Counted from the stretch's first letter, positions 34,175 to 42,303 are shown. The stretch: 64,000 nt of DNA from Opitutia bacterium (GCA_947475065.1 CANJLB010000016.1:1-64000); one strand, 5' to 3'. Notes: a model not told the origin generated them from the letters alone. Numbers and translations are program-made.

Positions 34175-35434
34175 GTGAACCTGTCCTGCCGCAAATCCCA
34201 CGCCGCTGGCCGCGCGCTTTCTCTCCTCGTCTTAGCCCTTGGCCTGGGCGCGTTGCACGCGGCGGATGCCCCGCCGCTTGACGACCGGATTATGCTCGAT
34301 GGCGTCATGGTCAACGGCGAGCCGGTGCGGCTGGCTTTCGACACCGGCTCGGATGCTCCCGTTCTGTTCCGTCCGGTGGCGGAACGCCTTGGCCTGAAAA
34401 TCACCGAGCCGCCGGCGGACGCAAAAATTTCCGCCGGCCAAATTCGGGTCGGTCGTACCGAGGCCGTGCAGCTTCAGTTTGGCACCCGGAACGGGGCCAA
34501 AATCGTAACCGACCGGCTCGCCGTGGTGGATATGCCCGGCGGCTTGCGTCCCGATGTGGACGGAGTCATCGGCTGGGGATCGCTGCGGGACAACTTTTTC
34601 GTTTTCGATGTCTCCAGCTCCAAGGTCAGCATTGACGCCACCGGCCAGCCCCCCGAGCCCGCCGGCGCGTGGCAGCGGGTGGGGTTGCGCAAGGGCTCCC
34701 GGTTGCTCGTCCTTGATTTTTCGGGCGAAAGTGGGCGGATCGCCGGCTCTGTCCTGATTGACACCGGCTCGTCGGCCGGCGTCCACCTGTCAGCAGAAAG
34801 ATGGCGCGAGTGGCGGACGGCGCATCCCGACGCTCCTACGACGATGGACGCCTATGTCATGCCCGGCGTCGGGCTGGTCGTCCGCGAAATGTCCTGGGTC
34901 CGGGAGTTGTCCATCGGGCCGCTGAACCTGACCGACGTAACGGTGCAGGAGGCCAGCAGCGCCGAAGCCGCCATGGCCAGCGGTTACGAGGCCACGCTGG
35001 GTGTAGCCGCCCTGAAAAGGCAGGACGTGGTGATAGACGGAAAAAACGGGGTGGCCTATTTTGCCCGGCGCCAAGCCCCGTCGCCGCCTTTGGCGCACAA
35101 CCGGCTGGGCGCGGTCTTCACTCCGAGCGACCTCCAGCACGATCCGCTGGAGGCGCACGTCGCCACCGGTTCGCCGGCGGAGGCGGCGGGTATCCGCAAT
35201 GGCGACGTGCTTCTGACAATTGATGCGATCGATGTCACAAAATGGCGGACAGACTCTGCCGGGATGGCGATGGGCACATTTTGGCAGCGCCCGGCTGGGA
35301 CGAAATTCCTCCTGACGTTTAGGCGCGGTGACAGGGAGTTCGCCATCACCGTGACCTTGCGCGACATCCTCGGCCCTGGTTTGCCCAAGCGGTTCGAGAC
35401 AAACACGACACCAGCGCCCAAAGCCGCTCAATGA
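34175..35434 (+). CDS. Secreted retropepsin-like aspartic protease with PDZ domain
   Basis: A signal peptide (ALSLLVLALGLGALHAADA) follows a GTG start at 34175. Two aspartic-protease half-sites are present: AFDTGSDAPVLF near residue 54 and LIDTGSSAGVHLS near residue 194, both with the D-T-G-S triad. The C-terminal part (from about residue 305) is a PDZ domain, with EAHVATGSPAEAAGIRNGDVLLTID. This combination is known for exported aspartyl proteases in Bacteroidota and Verrucomicrobiota. It lies between two comM relics, so it is probably cargo. The start codon is not certain, since the ribosome-binding site is weak. Confidence 0.75.
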   Translation: MNLSCRKSHAAGRALSLLVLALGLGALHAADAPPLDDRIMLDGVMVNGEPVRLAFDTGSDAPVLFRPVAERLGLKITEPPADAKISAGQIRVGRTEAVQLQFGTRNGAKIVTDRLAVVDMPGGLRPDVDGVIGWGSLRDNFFVFDVSSSKVSIDATGQPPEPAGAWQRVGLRKGSRLLVLDFSGESGRIAGSVLIDTGSSAGVHLSAERWREWRTAHPDAPTTMDAYVMPGVGLVVREMSWVRELSIGPLNLTDVTVQEASSAEAAMASGYEATLGVAALKRQDVVIDGKNGVAYFARRQAPSPPLAHNRLGAVFTPSDLQHDPLEAHVATGSPAEAAGIRNGDVLLTIDAIDVTKWRTDSAGMAMGTFWQRPAGTKFLLTFRRGDREFAITVTLRDILGPGLPKRFETNTTPAPKAAQ

Positions 35435-35498
35435 GCCTCAACATGAACTCCCGCGTCGCCGGAAGGATCGGGTGTGGCAGCGCGTCGAGCTTGGGGCT

Positions 35499-35577
35499 GT
35501 AGGGATTGGACGCTGCGAAACCGAGGCGGGGTTCGGCACTCCCGGGCGAACGGCGGGGTTCGGCGACCCCGCCCTAC
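35499..35577. repeat. REPIN, decayed copy in the duplicated block
   Basis: It has the same flank as the copy at 31813 (GAGCTTGGGGCTGTAGGG, then ATTGGACGCTGCGAAA), but the left stem is deleted. The right stem is partly duplicated (GGCGGGGTTCGGC occurs twice) and ends CCCCGCCCTAC. It documents decay after duplication. Confidence 0.65.
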
Positions 35578-35636
35578 ATTGATCTGCACCCGCCAAGGTA
35601 AGTCAGAGGGTTCAGAGGCGGTCGGGTTTTAAGCAT

Positions 35637-35765
35637 TGTTATTTCCCACAGTTAAAAACGCTCCAATCCAGCGACCGATATTGGATGGCCTCAAGCAGGT
35701 GCGGCGGGTGGACGGACGGCGAGATTGGCGATGGTGCGGACGACTTACAAAATGCGGTCGTGAAG
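35637..35765 (-). pseudogene. Decayed copy of the comM 3' end, copy 3
   Basis: The minus strand gives HDRIL, a stop, VVRTIANLA, then after a shift [20 protein letters not shown] and a stop. The CGK tail is shared with copy 1 and absent from the genuine comM. A stop codon and a small deletion show it is not functional. Confidence 0.6.
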
Positions 35766-35915
35766 CCTGAAGTCCTCTGGTCAATTCGCAGGCAGTGAGC
35801 ATTATTGTCCAAGGGCGTATGCTTCGGAACCGCCTTGAAATCTCCCCTTTGGCAGATTCGCAGATTTCTTGTGCGATTCTTGAATCAGTGGGTTCTATGG
35901 GGCAGAAATCTTGCC

Positions 35916-36065
35916 ATGGATGCCCCTGACCACGACCTGCTCCGGAAATATGCCGACCATCGGGACGAAACCGCCTTTGCCGAGGTCGTGCGCCGCCATG
36001 TGGACCTGGTGCACGCAACCGCCCTGCGGCTGCTCAACGGTGACAGGCATCACGCGCAGGATGTC
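35916..36065 (+). pseudogene. ECF-type sigma factor, N-terminal fragment cut by IS1182-family sequence
   Basis: From the ATG at 35916: MDAPDHDLLRKYADHRDE, then FAEVVRRHVDLVHATALRLL and HHAQDV. This is sigma-70 region 2 as found in the many ECF sigma factors of Planctomycetota and Verrucomicrobiota. The coding sense ends at about 36065, where the reversed transposase begins. Regions 2.4 and 4 are missing, so it cannot direct transcription. Confidence 0.65.
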
Positions 36066-36577
36066 AACCGCGCGATGTTTTGCACGGCGGCGATGAGCCA
36101 GTCTTGGATTTGGTGCCGCCAGCGCCGCCGCCAGCGCGCGCGCTTGAAGTGAAACTGGTTGGCCGCCTGCGCGAAACTGCCTTCCATCAAGGATTGCCGG
36201 CGGCGGCGATCCGCCCGCGCCTCGGGCAGGCGCGCGAACGCGAGCGCCACCTCCAAGGTCTGTTCCTGCCAGTGCCGCGCGACGGACCGGCCCGTTTTGC
36301 TGTGGGTGCATTGCGCGCGCAGCGGGCACTGGGCGCAGATCTTTTTGTCCGCAACGTAGTCCGTTATCTCCCGCCGCTGATGAAAACGGTGCGGCTTCAG
36401 GTGCTGGCCCGCCGGGCAGACATAAACATTCCCTGCCGCGTCGTAGCGAAAGGCTTCCTTGGGGAACAGGCCCTCGCTCTTATGTCCCGCCGGCTGCATC
36501 GGCGCCATGTGCGGACGCACACCCTGCGCGACCAGCGCGCAGTAGGTGGCCACCGTCCCGTAAAACCGCCTCGACAA
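36050..36577 (-). pseudogene. IS1182-family transposase, C-terminal fragment
   Basis: The 175-residue frame shows RFYGTVATYCALVAQGVRPHM, then the cysteine cluster NVYVCPAGQ and ICAQCPLRAQCT, and the final catalytic region RRRQSLMEGSFAQAANQFHF with the glutamate of the DDE triad. It ends LIAAVQNIARLTSCA. Intact IS1182 transposases have about 450-550 residues, so the N-terminal two thirds is lost. The fragment replaced the 3' part of the sigma factor. Confidence 0.75.
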
Positions 36578-36631
36578 TCACGACGCCAACCTGTTCGCAT
36601 GGGTTTTCAACCCTCTCGAATTTGCACCACC

Positions 36632-37048
36632 ATGAGTCGCAAAATTGTCATTAACTTTCCCACCAAGGACGTGCAGCGAGCACGGGCGTTTTATACCGCA
36701 CTGGGGTTTACCGTGAACGAGCAGTGCAGCGGGGAGAAATGTGTTTGCATCGTCATGAGCGACACCATCCAGGCCATGTTCTTGGTGGAGTCCTTTTTTT
36801 CCGCCTTTTCGCCGCGAGCCATCTGTGACACCTCCAAGTTCCTCGAGGTGCTGCATTGCCTCACTTGCGCCAGCCGGGCCGAGGTTGACGAGAAAATTCA
36901 GCAAGCCGTGGCGGCCGGGGGCTCCGTCTTCGAGAAAGCGGAAGATCACGGATTCATGTATCAGCACAGTTTCATTGATCCCGACGGACATGGCTGGGAT
37001 TGTCGCGACTTTGCTGCGGAAGTCTGCTCCCGAGAAGGACGAAACTGA
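36632..37048 (+). CDS. VOC (glyoxalase/bleomycin-resistance fold) family protein
   Basis: The ATG at 36632 starts MSRKIVINFPTKDVQRARAFYTALGF, the usual first beta-alpha unit of a VOC half. The second half has EKAEDHGFMYQHSFIDPDGHGWDCRDF, with metal-ligand-like His and Asp positions. The 138-residue length is normal for a single-domain VOC protein. Relatives bind metal and small ligands or transfer groups. The exact role is unknown. The next gene begins just after its stop. Confidence 0.75.
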   Translation: MSRKIVINFPTKDVQRARAFYTALGFTVNEQCSGEKCVCIVMSDTIQAMFLVESFFSAFSPRAICDTSKFLEVLHCLTCASRAEVDEKIQQAVAAGGSVFEKAEDHGFMYQHSFIDPDGHGWDCRDFAAEVCSREGRN

Positions 37049-37115
37049 GCGGCCGCGGAATGGGCTGCTCTCCGATTATCTGATCCGCCAAGAAGGACAT
37101 GATTGGCCGGCGATC

Positions 37116-37532
37116 ATGTCCGATTGGCACTGGCTGGTTCCACCGAAATTCACCATTTGGATCGTGAATCGTTATGGCGATGTATTTCTGACTACAGGGG
37201 ATAACTCAGTGCATATGCTCGAACTCGGAGCTGGCACGCTGAAGCGGGTGGCTGCGGATCGTGAGGATTTCGCGAAAAAAGTGGATGAAGAAAACAACGC
37301 GAACGATTGGCTTTTGATTCCGCTGGTGAACAAGTGTGTTGCTGCCGGCCTCCTGCTTAAACCGGGCCAGTGCTACAGTTACATTAAGCCACCTATTCTG
37401 GGTGGGACTTACACGGTTGAGAATACTGAGATTACGGATTTGGCCGTCCATTATAGCTTTCTCGCGCAAATCCACCGACAGATTAAGGATCTCCCCGATG
37501 GCACTAAAGTGAAACTTGTCGTGCGCAACTGA
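37116..37532 (+). CDS. DUF1851 (Tdi1 C-terminal-like) protein, start codon unclear
   Basis: The protein reads SDWHWLVPPKFTIWIVNRYG, HMLELGAGTLKRVAADREDFAKK, LVNKCVAAGLLLKPGQCYSY and GGTYTVENTEI, which fits the DUF1851 family found in type VI secretion immunity proteins such as Tdi1. Homology begins earlier than the ATG at 37116: LLSDYLIRQEGHDWPAI precedes it in frame from about 37065 (a CTG). No ATG lies there, so either a rare start is used or the native start was lost. It may be a stray immunity-type gene. It lies among mobile remnants. Confidence 0.6.
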   Translation: MSDWHWLVPPKFTIWIVNRYGDVFLTTGDNSVHMLELGAGTLKRVAADREDFAKKVDEENNANDWLLIPLVNKCVAAGLLLKPGQCYSYIKPPILGGTYTVENTEITDLAVHYSFLAQIHRQIKDLPDGTKVKLVVRN

Positions 37533-37541
37533 AGCGTAAGC

Positions 37542-38027
37542 TCAGTAAAACACATTCCGGTCCAGCGAGCGGTATTGGATCGCTTCGAGCAGGTGCGGCT
37601 GCTCGACGCGGTCGCTAGCGGCCAAGTCCGCGATGGTGCGGGCGACTTTCAGGATGCGGTCGTAGGCGCGGGCGCTAAGCGAGAGCTGCTCCATCGCCTG
37701 CTGGAGCATTTCGCTCAGCGTGGCGTCGAGCGGGACATGCGCGCGCACCTGCGCGTGGCTCATGCGGGCGTTGGACGTGAGCTTGCTTCCCGCGTAGCGA
37801 GCGAGCTGGCGCTCGCGGGCGGCCTGTATCCGCGTGCGTATGAAAGCGGAACTTTCACCCGGCTTGTCATTCTGCAATTCGCGGATCGAGAGCGCGGGTG
37901 CCTCGATGTGGATGTCAATGCGGTCGAGCAGCGGGCCGCTAATGCGCGCTCTGTATTTGATAATCTGTGACGGCGAGCAGCGGCACTCGTGCTTGGGGTC
38001 GCCCAGATACCCGCATGGACAGGGGTT
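37542..38027 (-). pseudogene. comM: comM (yifB) 3' half, separated by the integrative element
   Basis: The frame starts within the att core as [19 protein letters not shown], then [23 protein letters not shown], which is the C-terminal AAA/Mg-chelatase-like part of ComM. It ends [19 protein letters not shown], 161 residues to the stop. With the 351 residues upstream of the core (45992-47074) this would give 512 residues, the expected ComM size. ComM is the hexameric helicase that promotes branch migration in natural transformation. As it stands the gene is split. A shorter peptide could start at the ATG at 37877. Confidence 0.88.
38019..38027. other. attL core
   Basis: ACAGGGGTT, identical to the sequence at 46013-46021. 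On the minus strand it encodes Asn-Pro-Cys, at the boundary where comM coding resumes ([10 protein letters not shown]). Flanking bases differ between the two copies (CATGG versus CATAA), so the exact identity covers only these nine. Confidence 0.8.
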
Positions 38028-38068
38028 GCTTGAAGTTTAATTCAAAACCAACAACTTATGAACGAACA

Positions 38069-38085
38069 GGGACAAAAAAGGGACA
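38069..38085. promoter_or_regulatory. Tandem GGGACA repeats near the left end (candidate integrase arm sites)
   Basis: GGGACA at 38069 and again at 38080, an 11-base period, 42-58 bases inside attL. The same hexamer pair occurs near the right end at 45855-45870. Paired repeats near both ends fit arm-type binding sites of a tyrosine integrase. Confidence 0.45.
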
Positions 38086-38147
38086 ACGCAAAGACCTGCT
38101 CTGGGTGTTTGCAAACCGAAGAATCTTCCAGCTTTACTCAACCATTC

Positions 38148-39104
38148 ATGCCTCGAAAAACCAAGAAAACCAATCTGACGGTGCTGGAAATCTGTGCCGG
38201 TGCCGGTGGCCAAGCCGTCGGCTTGGAGCGTGCCGGTTTTCAATGCGTGGCCGCAGTAGAGTTGGACAAGCACGCGGTTGCTACGCTAAGGCTGAATCGC
38301 CCCAAGTGGAAGGTGATTCACGGAGACGTTAGGGTGTTCGACGCGACCGCCTACAAGGGAGTTGACCTCTTTGCTGGCGGGGTGCCTTGCCCGCCGTTCT
38401 CAAAAGGTGGAAAGCAATTGGGGGCAGACGATGAACGCGACCTTTTCCCGGAAGCATTGAGGCTGATTAAGCAATGCGAGCCACGAGCAGTTCTGCTTGA
38501 AAACGTGGCCGGTTTTGCCCAAGCCAAATTTGATGGTTACAGGGCGAGCTTATTTCGCAAATTGAAGCGGCTTGGCTACGAAGCCTCGTGGCGAATCGTT
38601 CAAGCATCTGACCTCGGAGTTCCCCAGCTTCGGCCAAGAGTCGTGATTACCGCCCTGAGAAAGGATGACGCCGCACGCTTCCTATGGAAGCTGCCAAAGA
38701 TTCAAGCACCTACGGTGGGCGACTGCCTCGTTGACCTAATGGCTTCGAGAGGGTGGACGGGTGCTAGAGCTTGGGCAAAAAAAGCGGCTAAAATTGCCCC
38801 CACGCTGGTAGGAGGCTCGAAAAAACATGGCGGAGCAGACCTCGGCCCAACAAGGGCCAAAAAACAATGGGCGGAGCTTGGCGTAGATGGGATGGGGGTC
38901 GCGAATGAAGCTCCGGGTCGGGATACTCCTTTTGACCACAGGCCAAAGCTTACGGTGCGAATGGCCGCACGGATTCAGGGGTTTCCTGACGATTGGCAAT
39001 TCACAGGAAAGAAGACGAGCGAGTATCGCCAGATTGGAAACGCTTTCCCTCCGCAAGTGGCGGAATTCGTGGGCCGTGCAATTCGGAAGGCGATGAAAGG
39101 ATGA
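38148..39104 (+). CDS. DNA (cytosine-5) methyltransferase, probable restriction-modification M subunit
   Basis: Motif I is LEICAGAGGQAVGLERAGF, motif IV is the catalytic GVPCPPFSKGG with Cys, motif VI is LLENVAGF, and the C-terminal motifs are RMAARIQGFPDDW (IX) and YRQIGNAFPP (X). The target-recognition region lies between about residues 180 and 250. This is a complete m5C enzyme of 318 residues. It converges with an HNH nuclease gene, leaving ten bases between stops, so the pair is probably a type II restriction-modification system. An upstream in-frame ATG at 38058 would add 30 residues without homology. Confidence 0.9.
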   Translation: MPRKTKKTNLTVLEICAGAGGQAVGLERAGFQCVAAVELDKHAVATLRLNRPKWKVIHGDVRVFDATAYKGVDLFAGGVPCPPFSKGGKQLGADDERDLFPEALRLIKQCEPRAVLLENVAGFAQAKFDGYRASLFRKLKRLGYEASWRIVQASDLGVPQLRPRVVITALRKDDAARFLWKLPKIQAPTVGDCLVDLMASRGWTGARAWAKKAAKIAPTLVGGSKKHGGADLGPTRAKKQWAELGVDGMGVANEAPGRDTPFDHRPKLTVRMAARIQGFPDDWQFTGKKTSEYRQIGNAFPPQVAEFVGRAIRKAMKG

Positions 39105-39114
39105 GCCGTTGGCC

Positions 39115-39897
39115 CTAGCGGCTTACTCTGTTTCTCGCTGCCCTGAACGCTTCGTATTTGCGGGCTGCGGCAGACAAGTCTTTGGGCAGGGTGGTCGCAT
39201 CCTTCACGAGGCGGTATCGGCTTTGAATGCGACGCCCAACTTTCATTTTCCCGACTTCGATTTCGATGCCGAAGTATCGGAGTTCGCGAATCCGCTTTTG
39301 CCAGTCTTCTTGATAGTCATCGAAATTTGCGACGAAACGGAGAAAGTCGGAGTCAAACCATTTGCCCGAATTCAACCGCAGGGCTTCGAGCAATCTCCGA
39401 TGAACGCTCCCGAAGGCCAGAACTTGCTTCATGGTCTTCGTGTCGAACGTCGCAAAAAAGGAACGTTTCCCTTCGTTGCATCCGCTGCAAATGGCCCAAA
39501 GATTTTCGAGGGCAGAAGTGCCTCCCCATTCCTGCGGAATCTTGTGGTCGATGTTCAATTTGATGCCGTCGGCCGCAATGGTCTTACCGCACATCTGGCA
39601 AACCCCGTGGGCGTCGTGCAAAACGGAAGCTCTGTCCTTCTTTGAAATTTCCGAGTAGTCCCATTCGCCTTTGGGCCGCTCGCGTAGCCATTCATAGTTG
39701 AGTCTCCTTCCCTTCACCGTCTTATTGAAAATATGGTGCGGATAGAGGTCTCTGAGGCGTCGGCCCAAGTGTTCTTGGCTATCGCCCACCTTAAGAATCT
39801 CTCTGACTTCAAACAACGAAGCTCCGCCGGGCCGTTTGAGAATGGCCAAGATTTTTGAGTGTATCTCACCGAGCTTTTTCTCGACAGGTGCGGACAT
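39115..39897 (-). CDS. HNH endonuclease, probable restriction partner of the C5 methyltransferase
   Basis: The HNH core reads CQMCGKTI, LNIDHKIPQEWGGTSALENLWAICSGCNEGK: two zinc-binding CxxC pairs, the catalytic His in IDH, and the Asn in ENL. An N-terminal region (IHSKILAILKRPGGASLFEVREI) looks like a winged helix that reads DNA. The gene faces the methyltransferase, a common arrangement for type II systems. The ATG at 39897 is used. A GTG at 39951 would add 18 residues. Whether it cuts the methylated target site is inference from proximity. Confidence 0.75.
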   Translation of the reverse strand: MSAPVEKKLGEIHSKILAILKRPGGASLFEVREILKVGDSQEHLGRRLRDLYPHHIFNKTVKGRRLNYEWLRERPKGEWDYSEISKKDRASVLHDAHGVCQMCGKTIAADGIKLNIDHKIPQEWGGTSALENLWAICSGCNEGKRSFFATFDTKTMKQVLAFGSVHRRLLEALRLNSGKWFDSDFLRFVANFDDYQEDWQKRIRELRYFGIEIEVGKMKVGRRIQSRYRLVKDATTLPKDLSAAARKYEAFRAARNRVSR

Positions 39898-40055
39898 CGG
39901 AGGGCGTTTGTCCCAAAACTGCTGTCCCTGAACGCGGAAATGTCCAGCCACAACGTAAACAAGGGGTCGGTTCCATAAATCGCAGTTTGCCTGCTATCCC
40001 GAAAAATAGCGGAATTTCCTTGACTTGAATCTGGACTGCTATCATACCAGATAGC

Positions 40056-40742
40056 ATGAAAGCTATCGCCTATTGTCGAGTTTCCACCGTCGGGCAGGGG
40101 GAGGACGGAGTTTCCCTTGCCATGCAGAAAGACCGCATCACGGCATGGTGTTTGGGCAACGGCTACGAATTGGACGCCGTGTTCGTGGAAGCCATGAGCG
40201 GGGGTAGGATGGACAACCGCCCTGAGTTGAACAAGGCCGTGGGGCGGGCGTGCAAGCTCGGGGGAATCCTCGTGGTTTACAGCCTTTCCCGTTTCTCCCG
40301 TAGCGTCCGGGATACCCTCGCCATGAGCGAACAGCTAGACCGGGCAGGGGCGAACCTCGCCAGCCTGAGCGAACGCTTGGACACTTCGTCCGCTGTTGGC
40401 CGTATGGTCTTCAAGTTGCTTTCCACGCTGGCGGAATTTGAGCGTGACCAAGGAGCCGAGCGAACACGGGCGGCATTAGGTCACATGAGGCGGACAAACC
40501 GCCGTATTTCGGCCAAAATCCCGTTTGGCTACACCTTGGGGGCAGACCAAAAAACCCTCTTGGCTAACAACGGGGAGCAAGCGGCTATCTCCCGAATTCT
40601 CGAAAGACGGGCGGAAGGAATGACGCTGGCCGCTATCGCTCGGAGTATGGAAAGCGAAGGCGTAAAAACGAGGGAAGGCGGTTGCTGGTATCCGGCAACA
40701 GTTGCTTCCATCCTCGAACGTCAGCAAAAACTTGCGGCATGA
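40056..40742 (+). CDS. Serine recombinase (resolvase/invertase family)
   Basis: The catalytic serine lies in AYCRVSTVGQGEDGVSL (Ser10). The domain continues with VVYSLSRFSRSVRDTL and the helix-E region FKLLSTLAEFERDQGAERTRAAL. A short C-terminal recombinase-type DNA-binding part follows (RRISAKIPFGYTL, then LAAIARSMESEGVKT). At 228 residues it is the short resolvase class, not a large serine integrase. It could resolve multimers of the excised element or mediate inversion. Its stop overlaps the start of the next gene (ATGA). Confidence 0.85.
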   Translation: MKAIAYCRVSTVGQGEDGVSLAMQKDRITAWCLGNGYELDAVFVEAMSGGRMDNRPELNKAVGRACKLGGILVVYSLSRFSRSVRDTLAMSEQLDRAGANLASLSERLDTSSAVGRMVFKLLSTLAEFERDQGAERTRAALGHMRRTNRRISAKIPFGYTLGADQKTLLANNGEQAAISRILERRAEGMTLAAIARSMESEGVKTREGGCWYPATVASILERQQKLAA

Positions 40743-40945
40743 AATCTAAACCCAAACTCCGCGAACTCCCTGCGGTATCCAAGGCGGAAGCCGAGGAACG
40801 ACTGCCAAAGTCGGCGGCGATTTTCTTTCGCCTGTCAGCCCATGACAAGAAGGCGGTAGATGCCGCCGCTAGGTCGCTGCACCTCTCGACCGCCGAGTAT
40901 CTTTTGAAGTGCCACGAACTCGTTGCCTCGAAACTCCAAAAGTGA
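40739..40945 (+). CDS. Small ribbon-helix-helix-like protein coupled to the recombinase
   Basis: The 68-residue product starts with the ATG overlapping the recombinase stop. The central part AAIFFRLSAHDKKAVDAAARSLHLSTAEYLLKCHELVASKL resembles the beta strand plus two helices of RHH DNA-binding proteins (FRLS then A-helix). It may be an accessory or regulator for the recombinase. The family is not certain. Confidence 0.5.
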   Translation: MKSKPKLRELPAVSKAEAEERLPKSAAIFFRLSAHDKKAVDAAARSLHLSTAEYLLKCHELVASKLQK

Positions 40946-40969
40946 TTTCAACGCCCGTTCACTCCTCAA

Positions 40970-41206
40970 ATGGCTGCAAAAACGACTAACCGACCCGTAG
41001 CGGAAGACTTGCCCGACCCCAGCGGTAAACGGGTGATTATCATCGGGGGAGAATTCACAGGACACGAAGGCGTCTGCTTGGGTTCTGCCGGTGAACCGGG
41101 AATCTTCGCTGTCTCACCCAGCACCTCGAACAAGATTCTTCGGCTCCGTTTCGACGAGGAATTTGGTATCCTGATAAATTCGGGCCAAGAAAAGGGAAAG
41201 AATTGA
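40970..41206 (+). CDS. Small conserved-looking protein with KOW-like beta segment
   Basis: The 78-residue product contains DPSGKRVIIIGGEFTGHEGVCLG and KILRLRFDEEFGILI. The run of short strands around a glycine (GGEFTGHEG) is reminiscent of a KOW or SH3-like barrel. Function is unknown. It lies 24 bases after the RHH-like gene and may share its transcript. Confidence 0.45.
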   Translation: MAAKTTNRPVAEDLPDPSGKRVIIIGGEFTGHEGVCLGSAGEPGIFAVSPSTSNKILRLRFDEEFGILINSGQEKGKN

Positions 41207-41321
41207 CCGTGCTCTGTGGGTTCGCTCGGCAAGCAACTCCTGAGGGATGCCACCCCACTTTTCAGAATTTTTCCTGTTTTCAGGTCGCAAGAAATGACGG
41301 CAGGGAGTCCCTTGCTCAGTT

Positions 41322-41960
41322 TCACTCCGACTTTGGCTTATCAGTCAGTAGCTTCTGAATCTCGTCTGCGGAAAGTTTATTGTGCCGTCCGTCGTATGTC
41401 GCATTGGTCCGATTCCAACGGCTTGCTTTCGCGACCATCAGAAACTTTCCGTCCAAATATCGGCAAATGAGACGGGATTTGTCTGGGAGCGGTATTTCCT
41501 CTCCGTTTTCAGTGTATCCAATGCAGCCCGAGTCCCAATGGCTTCGGTCCATCTGTTGCCCATCGGGAAGCTCAACAATTTCTTCGTATTTTTCAGCTAG
41601 ACCTTTGTAGACGCCGGAAGGCTCCAGTGGAGCATTGGTGAGCAAGAAAAAGGAGTCTACTGGAGATGATGCGACATGCCGAAACTCAAGCTGCTGCGGG
41701 CGAGCTACGTAGGGCGATTTTTTACTCGGCCATAACTCTATCAAGCGTTTTCCGGCATCGTAGGAAACTTTGAGAATATCCATCCCTCCACTACGAGGCA
41801 ACATCGTGTGGTTAATCGCTGGACCGCAAAAGGGTGAAAGGATACGAACCATTTCACGCGGGTCCGTCCAACCCGCCGAAAGCGGAATGCCTTTAGGAAA
41901 GGTCGCCTTCAGGGCTTCGTCCCAACGGCGGGCGTTTTCGATTTCAAATGGGCTAGGCAT
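41322..41960 (-). CDS. Unknown protein, 212 residues, element cargo
   Basis: The product begins MPSPFEIENARRWDEALKA and includes DILKVSYDAGKRLIELWPSKK, HWDSGCIGYTENGEEIPLPDK and LSADEIQKLLTD at the end. No signal or TM segment was seen. I recognise no domain. It is transcribed opposite to the recombinase group and in the same direction as the Xre regulator (42024-42260), which lies 63 bases upstream and may share its promoter. This makes it a candidate cargo or anti-host function gene. Confidence 0.4.
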   Translation of the reverse strand: MPSPFEIENARRWDEALKATFPKGIPLSAGWTDPREMVRILSPFCGPAINHTMLPRSGGMDILKVSYDAGKRLIELWPSKKSPYVARPQQLEFRHVASSPVDSFFLLTNAPLEPSGVYKGLAEKYEEIVELPDGQQMDRSHWDSGCIGYTENGEEIPLPDKSRLICRYLDGKFLMVAKASRWNRTNATYDGRHNKLSADEIQKLLTDKPKSE

Positions 41961-42023
41961 AAGGTAGGATACACGAACCGACTTTTAACGGTGTCGGTTG
42001 TCAAATCTGAAATGAAGTAAAGG

Positions 42024-42260
42024 TTACTTTCTCAATTTCGGCCTCAGTTTTTTAACCTCTCGCACAAGCTCGTTCGGCTCGACACCCAAACCGTCGGCCA
42101 AGAGAAAAATCGTGGTCAGGCTCGGCTGGCGTTTTCCGTGCTCCAAGAGCGACAGGGTGGTGGGATGCAGTCCAGCCCGTTCGGCCAATTTCTCGTGGGT
42201 CAAACCCCGCTCCTTGCGGAGGCGGAGAAGCACTTGGGCGAAAGCGTCAATGATTTCCAA
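42024..42260 (-). CDS. Small Xre-family HTH regulator (C-protein size)
   Basis: The 78-residue product is one helix-turn-helix domain: FAQVLLRLRKERGLTHEKLAERAGLHPTTLSLLEHGKRQPSL, the Xre/Cro pattern. Length and lack of extra domains fit the controller (C) proteins of restriction-modification systems as well as phage-type repressors. It faces a divergent gene at 42333, and the 72-base gap holds a direct repeat that may be its operator. It is more than 2 kb from the nuclease gene, so an element-maintenance role is equally possible. Confidence 0.75.
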   Translation of the reverse strand: MEIIDAFAQVLLRLRKERGLTHEKLAERAGLHPTTLSLLEHGKRQPSLTTIFLLADGLGVEPNELVREVKKLRPKLRK

Positions 42261-42303
42261 GCGGCCATTCTAGGTTTTTTGCGGCTTATTTTCCCATAGA
42301 CAG

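Larger units (their letters stand above)
35435..35915. other. Intergenic stretch with decayed REPIN and comM relic
   Basis: The 480 bases between the protease and sigma-factor fragment contain the damaged REPIN (35499-35577) and the third comM relic (35637-35765). The block from about 35469 to 35765 repeats the block at about 31783-32150 in the same orientation. The last 150 bases hold the likely start region of the sigma-factor gene and nothing else I can name. Confidence 0.5.

Noticed and set aside
37542-37877. Stand-alone 111-residue protein starting at the ATG at 37877
   Set aside because: It is the C-terminal end of ComM. The frame continues upstream in phase to the att core, so it is a fragment and not a separate gene.
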